From: Deinandra increscens subsp. villosa | Lineage: Eukaryota; Streptophyta; Magnoliopsida; Asterales; Asteraceae | Length of the DNA stretch: 64,000 bases | NCBI GenBank assembly: GCA_039602395.1 | Contig: JBCNJP010000008.1 | Span: forward strand, 21,469,817 to 21,533,816 | Reading direction: 5' to 3' | Shown: positions 21,701 to 32,908 of the stretch, one piece after another | How the letters are laid out: the number at the start of each line of letters is the position of its first letter | Numbering within the stretch: the stretch's first letter is position 1 | Translations under genes and position numbers: made by a program | Notes under the pieces: model-generated | Database searches by the model: none | Seen by the model: the letters and a program-made list of their open reading frames with translations, nothing else | Told to the model about the DNA's origin: nothing

Positions 21701-23397
21701 GCATAAACTTCTGCGCTTTCATGCAGGAAATGATGTTCAACTTAGTTCCACTACGGTCTCCTTGAATTGTCAAAATCTCACCGTTTGGAAGGGGTATTTT
21801 GACCTCTTTCTCGTGGCAAATGATTTCCGCACGGTTTTTAGTTAACCAGTCCATTCCAATAACTACGTCGAAGCTTCCTAATTGAACAGGCAATAGGTCG
21901 ATAGGGAAGTGATGACCGGATAGGTCCAACGAACAATTTGGGAAGAGTTCATCGGTTCCAATTTGCTTACCGTTGGCTAACTCAACTATATACTTAGTGT
22001 CCAATTTAGTTGGGGTGACATTAAGAAAGTCTCTAAATTCACTAGTCACAAAGCTTTTGTCGGCGCCGGTATCAAATAGTACAGAAGCATAATGATCATT
22101 GAGTAAAAACGTACCCGTTACCGTGTGTGGGTCCTGACGAGCTTCAGCAGCATTGAGGACGAAGGCTCGTCCCCGAGCAGGTTCACCTCCAGGTTTCTTG
22201 AGTTTTGGGCATTCATTCCTGAAATGACCCGTGTTACCACATTCGAAACAGGTGCCCACGGGGTGCGTTTTGTTCGAACGGTTGGGACAGTCACGGTAGA
22301 TATGGCCTTTCGCCTTGCAGTTTCTGCAGTAAATGTTGCTACAGTCCAACGTGTGGTGCAAATTACATTTTCCACACAGGGGTAGACTCCCTGTGTAACC
22401 GGACTTCTTCGCATCAGGGGCCGGTGCGGTTGCAGCATAAACCTTCGCAACTTCAGATGATTTTCCAGCAGAATCAGATGGTTTCCTCCCCTTTCCATCA
22501 TGACCGCGTCGGCGTTTGCGGTCGGATCTCTGATGACCAGTGGGAACAGGGGATGAGGGTACAGCTTTGGGTTCAGCGGTCTTTCGAGCAAAAGACAAAC
22601 CCTGACGATTTGCTTGGTACGTCAGATTGTGAGCCAAGCGGACAGCATCTTGAAGTGTCACGGGGTTGGATGCCATGACGCTTCCTTGGATGGCGGGTGA
22701 AAGACCCCAAATGTATCTTTCGATTTTCTTGTGAAGCGGGGTCACCATGGAGGGACATAGATGGGCCAACTCATGGAATCGTCGTGTATAGGCGGCGATG
22801 TCAGAACCAGTCATAACTAAATTCCAGAACTCAACTTCTAGTCTTTGCAGTTCTTCACGTGGGCAGTACTCATCTCGCATGAGCACTTTCAGTTCATCCC
22901 ATGACATTCCATAAGCCAGTTCTTGTCCAAGAGATTCGGCGTGGGAATTCCACCAAGTGAGGACGCCTTCTCCGAAGACGCTGGTAGCGTACTTGACTTT
23001 GTAGTACTCCGGACAGTTGCACATGCGGAACACAGATTCCGTTTTCTCGAACCAGCGGATCAAACCAACTGCCCCTTCAGTGCCCTTGAAGTGCAGGGGC
23101 TTGCAGTTCATGAAGTCTTTGTACGAGCACTCTCGAATACCTGAAAATCATGCCAAATCCTTGAAAGCAATTCTTCGTAACTGCCATCATACTCATTCGT
23201 TAGATGAGGAAAGTCTTAGTCTTACCACTAGGGGATCCAGCTCGTCTTCCATTGGAGGCGGATGCACGGTCAGCTTCAGCGGCTGCAAGAGCGTCAGCTA
23301 CGCGTTGATTGACTAGTGCTTCGATCGCGGCAGCATCCATGGTCGGAGGGTCGGAAGTGTCGCGGTTGGTCCTAACTCGTGGCGCACGTCTCGGCAT
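18798..23397 (-). CDS. gag-pol: Gag-Pol polyprotein of the gypsy chromovirus, one 85-bp intron
   Basis: The first exon (23226-23397) starts at ATG 23395-23397 and encodes a basic, Arg-rich start followed by an Ala-rich helix. The second exon (18798-23140) encodes over 1440 residues. Counting from the internal Met at 23111, the Gag domain lies at about 10-150, a Cys/His-rich region at 246-275 and a CCHC knuckle at 288-301. Protease DTGAD is at 347-351 and RT at about 525-740 with FIDD at 681-684. RNase H spans about 823-940 with Asp830, Glu867 and Asp892. Integrase spans about 1010-1290, with an HHCC finger and Asp1089, Asp1150, Glu1186. A GPY-type segment lies near 1315-1340 and a chromodomain-like tail at about 1385-1433. 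Length and motifs are those of a complete, enzymatically plausible polyprotein. Gag and Pol share one frame, as in many plant chromoviruses. Confidence 0.93.
23141..23225 (-). other. Putative 85-bp spliceosomal intron in gag
   Basis: On the minus strand it begins GTAAGA, has a CTAAC branch-point-like motif about 25 bases in, and ends TGATTTTCAG. Unspliced RNA meets a stop inside it (frame ends at 23200); removing it joins the upstream Gag start to the long gag-pol frame in phase (split codon, phase 1). The unspliced reading would leave Gag to begin at an internal Met at 23111. Confidence 0.65.
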
Positions 23398-23505
23398 ACT
23401 ACTTACATTTACAAGGTAAAATAAAAGTAAGACAATACGCATAACGAATATAAGTCAACACAGACGACATATATATATGTAATCACATCATACCACAACA
23501 CATTC

Positions 23506-23540
23506 TAACATAACATAACATAACATAACATAACATAACA
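23506..23540. repeat. (TAACA)7 microsatellite
   Basis: Seven perfect pentanucleotide copies between the extra ORF and gag of the gypsy element. Confidence 0.95.
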
Positions 23541-23722
23541 TCACGTCTAACAGTAGAGTCATAAGTAGCATACACACCTACAACATACGATACTTGTCCT
23601 ACAATAGTTCATACACGATTACAAACATTGTCGGGGTGATATTACAGTTTTCACCAAATACAAGTTACAATACATCATAAACATATAAATAGGGCTATAG
23701 TTCCCCAACTACTACAACTCCA

Positions 23723-24748
23723 CTAGAATGGTCCTCGCTCGATCAGGTCAAGGATGTCACGAATCTGGATGATGGTGTCGAGCAGCAATCGGATGATCTG
23801 TGCGAAATCCTCTGCAGTAGGGGCACCAGCAGCAAGAGTCTGGACGGCCTGGCGTGCCGCAGTCGCAATGCCAACTGCATCTGACAAGTGTGCGTGAAGG
23901 GTATCAAGGGCATGGTCCTGGGTCATGACACGACTCTCAAGAACGGTCAGGCGAGTCTCCAAGGCAGTGATGGCAGCAGGTGGTGCAAGACGGGATACAG
24001 TGTCGTGAAGGCGACGAATCTCCTCGTCACGACGTGCAATACAGGTAAACAGCGATAAGACCAGGGACTCAATAGGGACACCCGTCAAGATAGGTGATGG
24101 TGTACTGACTCGAACAGGCGGAGGTGAAAGCGGCGGTGTGTCAGACGCGACTGAACTAGCAGGGGTGCGAGGGGTAACCGGTATCTCAAAGGTGTCAGTA
24201 ATGGTGGACGACTCACCGATCTCGAAGGTGCTATCAGAAAACTTCACCCGTTTCTTGGGTGGAAGAGGCTCAGACTCAACTGGTGTGTCACAAGGCTCGG
24301 GCGATCGGGACCGTTTGCGGGACGGTTCCGAGTCACATACAGGGTCTACGGTACGCTGGCGGCTGCGGAGGATCGACTTACGCGGAGTGAGCATACGAAG
24401 AGGGCCGGTCGGGGTGGAACGATAGGGACGAAAGGATGGTACGCGTTCAGGCGAGGGAAGGTCAGATGCAGCAAGCGTCACGACTAATGAATCTCCGTTC
24501 CCGTCGGGACCTGTCTCAGTGATATCGACTGTGTAGGGCGCATCTTCTTCCTCGGGGTCCTCCTCTGGCTCTGTGTCCTCCTCATCGGGGCCTTCGAGTA
24601 CACTGGTGGGTGATCGCGGGGAAGTCGGGGCTTCAGTGGTACCAGGTGAGGCAAGCGTTTCGAGATCGATGCTGAACTCCATCTCCGAGTCCGACGATAA
24701 ATCGATGGGTCCGTTGGTTGCCATGCTGCGACAAAGTTTCCAAGTCAT
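23723..24748 (-). CDS. Extra ORF upstream of gag in the gypsy element, function unknown
   Basis: 341 codons from the first ATG, or 333 from the ATG at 24722-24724, which I prefer because the residues before it look unlike protein. It lies in sense orientation between the PBS and gag, an unusual position. The product has an acidic segment at about 50-78, a Ser/Arg region with RKRSRSP near 145, a PPKKRVKF nuclear-localisation-type motif near 165, Pro/Thr-rich linkers, and a C-terminal helical region from about 230 to 335 with heptad-like leucines. No enzyme motif is visible. Ogre/Tat-type elements are known to carry additional ORFs; whether this one has relatives I cannot say. The open frame in a region of balanced base composition argues it is translated. 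Confidence 0.65.
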   Translation of the reverse strand: MTWKLCRSMATNGPIDLSSDSEMEFSIDLETLASPGTTEAPTSPRSPTSVLEGPDEEDTEPEEDPEEEDAPYTVDITETGPDGNGDSLVVTLAASDLPSPERVPSFRPYRSTPTGPLRMLTPRKSILRSRQRTVDPVCDSEPSRKRSRSPEPCDTPVESEPLPPKKRVKFSDSTFEIGESSTITDTFEIPVTPRTPASSVASDTPPLSPPPVRVSTPSPILTGVPIESLVLSLFTCIARRDEEIRRLHDTVSRLAPPAAITALETRLTVLESRVMTQDHALDTLHAHLSDAVGIATAARQAVQTLAAGAPTAEDFAQIIRLLLDTIIQIRDILDLIERGPF

Positions 24749-24892
24749 GGTGATAATATATATATATATATAATGTGCTATGGATAATACTCTAATGGTT
24801 GGGGGAATGCAAGTTGTAATGTATGCAAGTAAGTTTGACAGAGCTTAGGTCATAGTCTAGACTCTAAACATGCAATCTAGTTCTATAACCTT

Positions 24893-24905
24893 GGCTCTGA
24901 TACCA
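24893..24905 (-). other. Primer-binding site of the gypsy element
   Basis: Minus-strand TGGTATCAGAGCC, three bases inside the 5' LTR (which begins at 24909); complementarity continues into AAGG. Confidence 0.93.
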
Positions 24906-24908
24906 CTC

Positions 24909-27900
24909 TGTCACACCCTGTAAAATTTGTGTCGGGATGTGAACCAGCGTTATCACAGTCAAGGTCAAGAACGTACTCTGGATGATTCAACAACTAGAGC
25001 CGTTTGGAAGTTGATAATTGTTTGGAGTAAATTGGAGTTTTCAAATCATTACGCAGCGGAATTTAAGTAATGAGTTACACAAATTGTTTTAAGTTTCACA
25101 AAACAGTAGTTTTCAAAAGATTTTTGAGACATGACATCGTCAGATGTTATGCCAAGAAAATCTCCAACGGCTACAATCCTACTCCAGAATTTATTGAAAG
25201 ATCCTAAGTGCAACAGTCATCAAAGCAGGTCCAGATAGGTAACAGCAGAAATGTTAAGCACCTGAGAATTCACATAAGAAAACGGTCAACAAATAATTTT
25301 GTTGGTGAGTCACACAGGTTTAAAGTAGCTAGCTTTGAAAAGTATACAAAAGTTGTTATGAAAGTTTGTTTATGCTATTCTTTGACAAAATCAGATAAGA
25401 CTTGTTGAAATGTTACCATATACCCTGAATTCCGAAACTGACTGATTACCCACTCTTGGCATCTTTGTCCAGCGGATACCGCAAAGTAAGATATAACAAT
25501 TTGTACCCTTTGACTAATAAAACGGAGTCATGATTGGAGCGACCAAATCAGAGCAGGGGCGTTAACCCAATAGATCTATTCAAACGTTACCGTTTCATAT
25601 GATAATTAATCGGATTCAGTTAATAGTGGGGTTTGGTTATAACATGAATAAACATGAAATAAAAGGTGTGGACGGCCGAAAGGCACATGTAACAGATAGG
25701 TTAACAAGGTCTAATTGTCTAGCATAGTAAAAGTAATATGAATTCTCCCCCAAGTAATTGAAAACAGTTAAAGAGAAAAGGGGCCGTGAAAAACTCACAT
25801 GATTCAGTGATGGAAATCGGTAGCACGATCAATGAAAATGCAAGCCTAGATAATTATAAGACGTGCAATATAATAAGTAATTGGGTTGACAATAATGTCA
25901 CTCCAATTAGGTAGGTCAAGTCTTGACGTCATGGTAGCCTTAAGGTTAAGTGATTTGAAAATCAAAGTAAGTGTATCCGGTTAAGTATTTATTTGGAAAT
26001 AATGCAAAGTATATATTTTTAATTAAATAAAATATATAAAAATTCCCAAATAATAATTAAAGATGGTAAATATTTATGTAAATAAATATTAAGTCAAAAT
26101 GAGGGTTTTCATATGAGAAATTGGTTATTTTGACTATGTAGTTGAAAACCGGGCGATTTCACGGTAACCGCCGATTATACGATATTTATCCGTTTAAGCT
26201 AGAAATCAACCAAACATGATAAAATATGATTAGTTTCTGTCCAAAATGTCTATATAAATATTTCAAGTGTCGGTTTGCACTAGTTTGTCGGTTTTGTGTA
26301 TTTAGTGTCGGTTTTGCCGTTTTGGTTCCGTTTGCCCGTTTAATGACACCGTTAGGTTCATAAATTCACCATATATGTTTGTAAACATGTTTTTACCATT
26401 AAAATGACCCTATAAGTTCATTTGGACCAGATTTGGGTTTTGTTACAAAAATGGAGTTTCCGGGTTCGTCGGGTGTCGGTTTTAGTCCCGGTTTGTGCCC
26501 AAATTTAAGTAATTTATAAAGGGATCTTTTGGCTATGTCCTAGGTTCACTTTAACCATCATAACCTACTGTTAAAATGTCAAAAGTTTCTGGTCTAAACG
26601 GATCTCTAGTGAAAAGCACTTTTTAGGGTTTTTAAGGTGTACTTTTGCATGTAAAAGGTAGCTATGGTGAGTTTAAACACTAGTAATCTTTTCTAAAGTT
26701 TAAGATATCATGTCTTGGCCATATTTTCAGTTTAAATACGTGTCATAGGCATTAGGGGTCCAAAGTTGCAAGATCTACACATATTACATGATAAATACAA
26801 GTTTAATGACTAAAAATGCAAACTAGGCAAATACTTGTGTAAAAGTCTAACCAAACTAATTCTTGAACATAATAATACAAGTAAATACTATCATGAGTTT
26901 CTAGTGGCAAGATACATGGTGAAACATGAAGTTAAATACAAGTAAGTAGACTTTTATAGTTCAAAATGGTGTTTAGACAACAATGGGAGTCAAGACTTGC
27001 TAATGGAGTGTTCTAGTTAAACATAGGAACTAAGAATACTTGTCAAGGCAAGATTTAACTAGAAGGAATGAAGATGAAACCTTGTTAGAGGATGGAGATG
27101 GCCGAAAATGATGATGATGATGATTATCCTTGAGTGTTCTTGCTTCCTAGTACCAAGAATCATCCATAGAATGAGAGATTGAGTAGAAAATTTAGAGAGA
27201 GAGTAGAGAGAGAGAGGGACTTACGGGTTTGGATAGGAGAGAGAGCAAGGAGAGAAGTTCTTGAGTTGTGGAAGTAACAAATGAATGTTAAGGTTTGTAA
27301 AAGGTGTTTATATATGATAGTTAAATGAGAAAGGGAGGGTGTTTGGTTGTGTTTCGGTTCACACAAAACCGAGAGAGAGAGAGAGGAGACGGGTTTGGGA
27401 GAGAGAGATGGAAAGAAATGAGTCTTTGTGTCTTGGTTTGGGATAAATATCTAGTAAAGTAGGACGGTTAAATAAAATATAAGTGTAATGTGTGTGTGTG
27501 TGTGTATATGAGCCGAGAAAAGAAGAAAAAGGAGCCGGGTTCGAGTCTCTCTCGAACCGGTTCACTAGGCCACACACAAGGGAGGTTCAAGGGGTTGAAT
27601 ACTTAGGATAAATGGTGTGTTTCTTGTAGTAATAGTGCAGAATTTTTGAGAGGGAGAGTGAAGTGTGAATTGGAGGGAAACTATGGACCAAAGGATATTA
27701 GATTTGTTGTCATAGGAGACAACTTTGGTCTATAGGTGTTAAAGGTGGGTGTAGAGTGCAAGGATGTTGTCTACCTTTGATTTGAATGGCATAAAGAGGT
27801 CAACTAGAAGTAAGCTTCAAGTAACTAGCAATTGAATGGGAAAGGTGATGGTTGGGTGTTGATCTCGGCCGAATAAAGGGGAAAGGTCACGGGTTCGACC

Positions 27901-28651
27901 CCGTGGCCAACCGGTTCGTGAAGAGGAGGAAGGGGGACAAGGGACGGGTTAGATATACGTAGAGGAACGAGAGAAAATCAATAAACGAATCGAGTGTAAC
28001 GAGTGTTTTATAAAAACAATTATTCACGACGTTTAAAAATAATAAAGTGATGACTTATGTGAACTAAAATAATATAAGGGTTTATATCTTGAAAACTTAC
28101 GTTGCATGTATATATATATATAACATGCATGCAAAAGATATTTGTCGTGAGCGTTAATAAAGCTTTATGGATCGTTTTGAACGTAAAATATATTGAGGTT
28201 TACGTAAGGAATGGATCACAAGTCTCGTTTTGTTGTCATTGTCTAAACACATCGTCATTTTATGTGAAATAGTTTCTGTAAGTCATAAATTGATAAAGGT
28301 GATCAAAGTTTATAATTGAATCGAATGTATATGGTAATGATTAATAATAATTCATCCAAAGATGATGGAATAATGTTTAACGTTTACCACGCAGTTTGGT
28401 AATATTGATAAATGGATTCGGTTAGTCGCTTTATTATCATTGAAATTCCAGCGACCATTCCGTGCAAAGAAATCATCATGTTCAATTATTGTTTACAACA
28501 TGGATCAAGGCTACGTCAAGACTATATTCCTATTGATAATAAATGTAATTATGATAAAATTGGCACGTTGCAAGTAAACAGTTACGTAACACAGTTAACA
28601 CATAAGTATATATTATTGTTTTAAGTCCTTGGAAACTTACGGGTTGTTACA
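24909..28651 (-). repeat. 5' LTR of the gypsy element
   Basis: 3743 bp, ends TGTAACAACC...GGGTGTGACA in element orientation. Compared with the 3' LTR I saw single differences near 25297 (GTT versus TTT), 27312, 27395 and 27464, plus a length change in the (TG)n run. It should hold the promoter; I could not pick a single convincing TATA box among several AT-rich runs. Confidence 0.93.
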
Positions 28652-28656
28652 TCTGA
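28652..28656. repeat. Target site duplication TCTGA, right
   Basis: Matches 15001-15005 and marks the exact right edge of the gypsy insertion. Confidence 0.95.
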
Positions 28657-29880
28657 TTACCAATTATGAACTTCAGGAAGCTTATGATGAAATCAAGGTT
28701 TCGAACAATGATTATCAAGTCCTCTAGTCAAAATTAAAAGATAAGTTCACCGTTTTGACAAAAGAAAACAAATTTTTGACAAGAAATGTAGAGATTTATC
28801 AAGGACAAGTGGAAAAAGTTACACAAGAAATGTTTGATGCTCATGATAAAGTGAGAAGAGAAAAATCTTTGTCTAACAGAGTTTTAGAACAGCTGATAGA
28901 ATCAGAAAAGGCTTTGGGTGAAGCGCAGAAAAAGATATCAGACTTAAATGTTCAAGTTTTGGATTTGAATCGTCAGCTAAATAATTTGAAAAATTCACAC
29001 TCATTCACAAATTATTTATGCAACGACGAAAATTTTAAAAGAGTGTTTGGCGGTGAAAAATTCAATCAATTACCACCTCCATTGGTTCAAACTGAGACTC
29101 TGGCTCATGTCAAATCTTCTGAAACAATTGGTGATTATTCTGAATATGTTCCTAAGAAATCTGAGAAGAAGAACTCCACGGTTCCAAACAAGAAAGTGGA
29201 AAAGGAGGAAAGTCTACTTGATAAATCGCCATCAAAGTTTGTTTCTGGTGGGTTTATTTCTGATGAAGGAATCATCTCTGCTGATAAGGTGATTGAGAAA
29301 AATGATAATTTGTTGAATGAAGACCAAGCTGCTGCTAACTTGGTAGAAGCTAACAAGTTGAAGGATATTAAAGCAGCATTCAATCAAGTTGCTAAAGCGG
29401 GTTCTTTCAATTCTCAAATTAATTTATCAAAGTTACCAGGTTATAAATGTTCAGGTTTAAGGAGTGAAGGTAAGAAGTGTGAAAAGAATGTCAAGAAGAA
29501 TATACCCAAGAAAGCTCCAAAAGAAAAGAAAGACACAAGCTTGGAACAAATCTATCATTTGGCTCGGGTGTTTATGTCTACAATGGAAAAGGGATTTGGA
29601 GGTAAGATTCAGAAGAAGGCTTCATCTGAAAGTTCTTCTCGGGATGCTCAAAAAATTAAGGATTCTTTGTCATTTGGATCTAATTCCACACGTCAAAGTC
29701 CTACATCAAAATGGGTACATTCTAACCGATTTCAAATTTTTTATGATATTTCTGATGGTTCCTAGTTTATTGATAGATGTTCTTCAGTTTAGGACAAATC
29801 CCAATCTCAATGATCCTATTGTTTGTGCTATCATTGTCGCCGAAAGGGACACATGGCACGGGATTGTCCTGAAAACTATA
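28652..29880 (+). pseudogene. gag: gag of SIRE-like copia element, second part
   Basis: Resumes the Gag frame after the gypsy insertion. The frame 28755-29765 (336 codons) is a long Lys/Glu-rich coiled coil followed by Lys/Ser-rich sequence. An in-frame stop occurs near 28724. A second CCHC knuckle (CYHCRRKGHMARDC) is readable at about 29826-29867 in another frame. Two CCHC knuckles around a long coiled coil match the large Gag of SIRE/Maximus copia elements as I know it. Protease, integrase and RT, which should follow, are missing. Confidence 0.8.
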
Positions 29881-30823
29881 TAAAGTTCATTTTCAAACAA
29901 ATCTGCCACATTTATTGATGAATCAGGCAAGATTTTTACTGAGTCTACACCTTCCAAGTCAAAATCTAAACCAAAACAATTTTTTAAATTTGATTCGAGT
30001 GTTGGTGATTCATCACATGATGATGACTCAGTTAAAAATGAAAAAGCAAAAATGAAATGGCGACCTAAAGTGGTCAGCAAGGCTGCAACTAATTTTGTGG
30101 AAGACACTGGTCGACCAGAAGCTGTGTGCTTCGGGTCATTTGAGTACTAATCATTTAAATCCAGTGTGCAGGTTTCTTCATGAAGACCTGTCGGTGATTG
30201 CGAAGTTCAAGCTTAAAGCAATTACTGATAGTGGAGTCTCCTGCTTAACTTAAATTGAATGTTCATCTTACAAAAACTGAATTTTCTTAAAGCTAAAAAC
30301 TGCTGAGGTATCAGTATCGATTGGTCAATTTTCTTTCTTTAATGCATTCCGTTTGTAGTTTAGGGGAAGAAAGTTAAAAAACAAAACAAAAATAGTGTCT
30401 TTGTGTTTTTGCTAAAAAAAAAAACCAAGATTAGAGTTTTCATTTTAAGGGGGAGAAAATGGAAAAATACAAAAACATTGAAAAACATAAAATACAAAAA
30501 AAAAAACACTGAAAAATGAGAAATTGTATCCGACATGGTTGGGAAATGATGGTACATTGGCTTACGCATCTGACTCATGGATAAAATAGATGAAAAAGCC
30601 ATAAGATCGTTGCTTGATGTGCTTAGTAAGCTCGGCATTAAATCAGAAAGTATTCAGATGTGATAAACACATTAAATACAAATGCTTGACCAAGTGGACA
30701 ACATCTTGATGCGTATCTCATGATATCAAGAAAAAGATATGTGGAAAAAGAAAAATGAGAAGTCACTGTGTATACATGTGTTCATTTTGCAAAGATTTAA
30801 ACTTGTTTGATTTTCTTTATTTT
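29881..30823 (+). other. Remnant between gag and the structured repeats; pol deleted
   Basis: Some gag/protease-like coding drift continues to about 30150. No integrase, RT or RNase H motif occurs before the 3' region begins. Purine tracts (GGGGAAGAAAG near 30362, AAGGGGGAGAAAAT near 30448) and A/T-rich tracts dominate. In the minus-strand relative the comparable PPT-like tract lies just after RNase H, so the deletion joint is probably between about 30150 and 30360. Confidence 0.5.
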
Positions 30824-31064
30824 GTCAAACGTTCGGACTTTCTCTGCGTATCCACAAGACCGACCTGATTGTCGTTCGTTTGACGTTCTGCTTTATTTTC
30901 TTTGGTGTTTCGTATAACTCATCGGACTTTCTCTGCGTGTACGAGAGTACCGACCTGATTGTTGTTGGGTTATACAATTTCAACTTGTTTTTATTTTCTT
31001 ATTTTGTTAAATCTGAGGCCTTATCTGCGTATCGAAAGATCGACCTTAAGGTAGAGGATTTAAC
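30824..31064 (+). other. Three consecutive stem-loops with covarying stems (candidate RNA structure)
   Basis: Loop 1: GTCAAACG (30824-30831) pairs with CGTTTGAC (30877-30884). Loop 2: GTATAACTC (30912-30920) pairs with GGGTTATAC (30967-30975), one G-U. Loop 3: GTTAAATC (31006-31013) pairs with GATTTAAC (31057-31064). Each encloses 40-50 bases with the shared core TTTCTCTGCGT and GACCGACCTGATTGT. The three stems differ in sequence but all pair. The same three-fold unit, in the same order, is in the minus-strand element at 60526-60764. Position: downstream of pol, upstream of the env-like ORF. Confidence 0.8.
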
Positions 31065-32455
31065 GTTCTTATTTCTTTTTCCATGGAACACAGTTGACGA
31101 TATCATGAATACAATCATTATGTGATTTAATCACAAATGAAATCACAAATTGTGATAAGCAATACATATCTGAGAATGTCTGATAGTGTGGGGTACACTG
31201 ATCAAAGCAATCTAATCCCTCGGCCTTTGTCACTAATGAGAGCATTACTAAAAATGTTTTAAAAAATATTCAGTTCACTTGTATATTATCTCCAAAAATC
31301 TCTGTGATCTATTCATTCTTTTCTCAACCCAGTCTAGAGCATGATCTTATGCTTAAGGAAAGGTGTCGTGAAAATATGTGGTAGGGAAAACAAGTACACT
31401 TGATAGAATGTACAATTACACCTAGGACTTACGTGTGTAACCTGGATAGATGTTCATAAATAACAAACCATAAAAGATAATTTATGTGACAAATTGCATG
31501 AGTAAGCGAAAGTGGCAAGAGTTTAAGTTGGACCAAAATACCGGCAATCGTCTGAACATGTGAAGTAGCAGAAGTTGAAAAGGGTTCCTTAGTCATAGAA
31601 TGTCTGGTATGATCCCTAATATACCTTCTCATCCAAAACTCTGGCTGTAAAGTGGTATAAAGTTTTAGTGTTTTACTTAAATATTATTTTATTTTATTTA
31701 TTTTATAGTTTAAGTTTTATTTGTTTCATTTTTACTTTATTTTATTTTTGTTTAACTTTAGTCTAGGTGCAGTCGGTTAAATAAAGTTGTCGGAATAAAA
31801 CTTTCAGGCCGAAGTTCAGGGGAAGTTTAAGTCTAAGTAGCTAAATCAAGAAATGTTGGGAAAAACCTTTAAGTTTTTAGTAAAAACTATAAGTTTAAAG
31901 GTTCAGTTGGATTGTGTCAAATACAAATAAGGGATGTGCGAAGTGAAAATTCTTAAAAAATGTTGTTTACTTCTCAAAGAAACCGAACGGTTTCTTTCTC
32001 CCTACCCACACCTCCTCTTCCCTTTCTTCTTCTCCACCCACCAAAATCCTAATCCTTCACCATCAACACAGCCGATCACCACCATCCGCCTCCACCACGT
32101 CCATGGCCACCTTCACCCGACATCACCACCCCCATTCCCATCACTTCTCGACCCTAAAATCATCGGCGCAGCCCTCCACCATCATTGTTGTCGCCGCTAG
32201 TCGTTCACCGACTTCCCGCCGCTGGTTGCACCATCTGACACCATCATTACCGTTGGATTCCATCCCTAAACACTTTACTTGGGTCGATTTTGTGTTCTAA
32301 GGTGCAACGACGCCTTGTTTGAAGCGACTCGCTCAACCCTCGAAGTCGAATGACGGGTATGTCTATAATTAGGCTTTGTTTTCTGGTTTTCTTGTGCGAT
32401 TATGTGTTTACAGGTGATTAGAGTTGAAATCAAGTGGAGAGAAACACTCGAAGTG
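31065..32455 (+). other. Region before the env-like ORF; possible untranslated first exon
   Basis: 31065-31900 is AT-rich with nothing I can name. From about 31990 the sequence turns pyrimidine-rich (CTCC, CACC) and looks like a 5' leader of a plant transcript. A frame from ATG 32103 (His/Pro/Ser-rich) is stopped by TAA at 32298-32300 but stays open beyond it to a donor-like GGGTATGTC at 32356-32364. That donor is in phase with the acceptor at 32908, ahead of the env-like frame. Exon status is speculative. Confidence 0.3.
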
Positions 32456-32740
32456 TGTTTTTGATCGAGTTGCAGGTCTGAGGTGTAAGAGATGGACTTT
32501 TCAATCAAGCTGCTTAGGTTTTTCGATCGTCCATGTCACTTTTCGATCAAGCTTCTCGGTAATGAGAAGCTTTCTGATCAGAATAAGAACTTTTTGATCG
32601 CTTGAGATGCTTTTTGATCAGGCTTCTCGGAAACGAGAGGTTTTTCGATTAGGCTTTTCGATCATGGCCTTCGGCTAACAAGCTACTTTTTTATCAGAGG
32701 GAGGCTTTTCGATCGGATACCTAGGTTTCCGATCGAAAAG
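32456..32740 (+). repeat. Cluster of about 12 TTTTCGATC-type words
   Basis: Variants of YTTTTCGATCA or CTTTTTGATC recur about every 20-25 bp, often followed by AAGCTTCTCGG or AGGCTTCTCGG. The cluster lies just upstream of the env-like reading frame, the same relative place as the GGATC cluster (59269-59889) in the minus-strand element. Confidence 0.75.
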
Positions 32741-32908
32741 GTACCCAATGATACTTTTTGGTCTTCAGATGTTAAAATTTTAAGCCATTATGTTGCCAGA
32801 TTTTCCAGAAAAATCCAAAACCTAAAAATTTCTAAGTGTTTGAATTTGTGACATTGTGTTATCTAATGTGTGGTATGCTTGTCTATATTGATGTGTCTGT
32901 GATTGCAG

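Larger units (their letters stand above)
15006..28651 (-). mobile_element. Full-length Ty3/gypsy chromovirus (Tekay-like) inserted in copia gag
   Basis: 13,646 bp with LTRs of 3741 and 3743 bp, 5-bp target duplication, PBS, PPT, an extra ORF and gag-pol, all on the minus strand. The domain order protease, RT, RNase H, integrase, chromodomain-like tail is that of plant chromoviruses; the clade name Tekay is my judgement from style. The two LTRs differ at about five places, so insertion is recent. The reading frames show no obvious disabling change, provided the 85-bp intron is removed, so the element may be active. Confidence 0.93.

Noticed and set aside
19443..22678. Plus-strand ORFs of 66-95 codons opposite gag-pol
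   Set aside because: Shadows of the intact minus-strand polyprotein frame.
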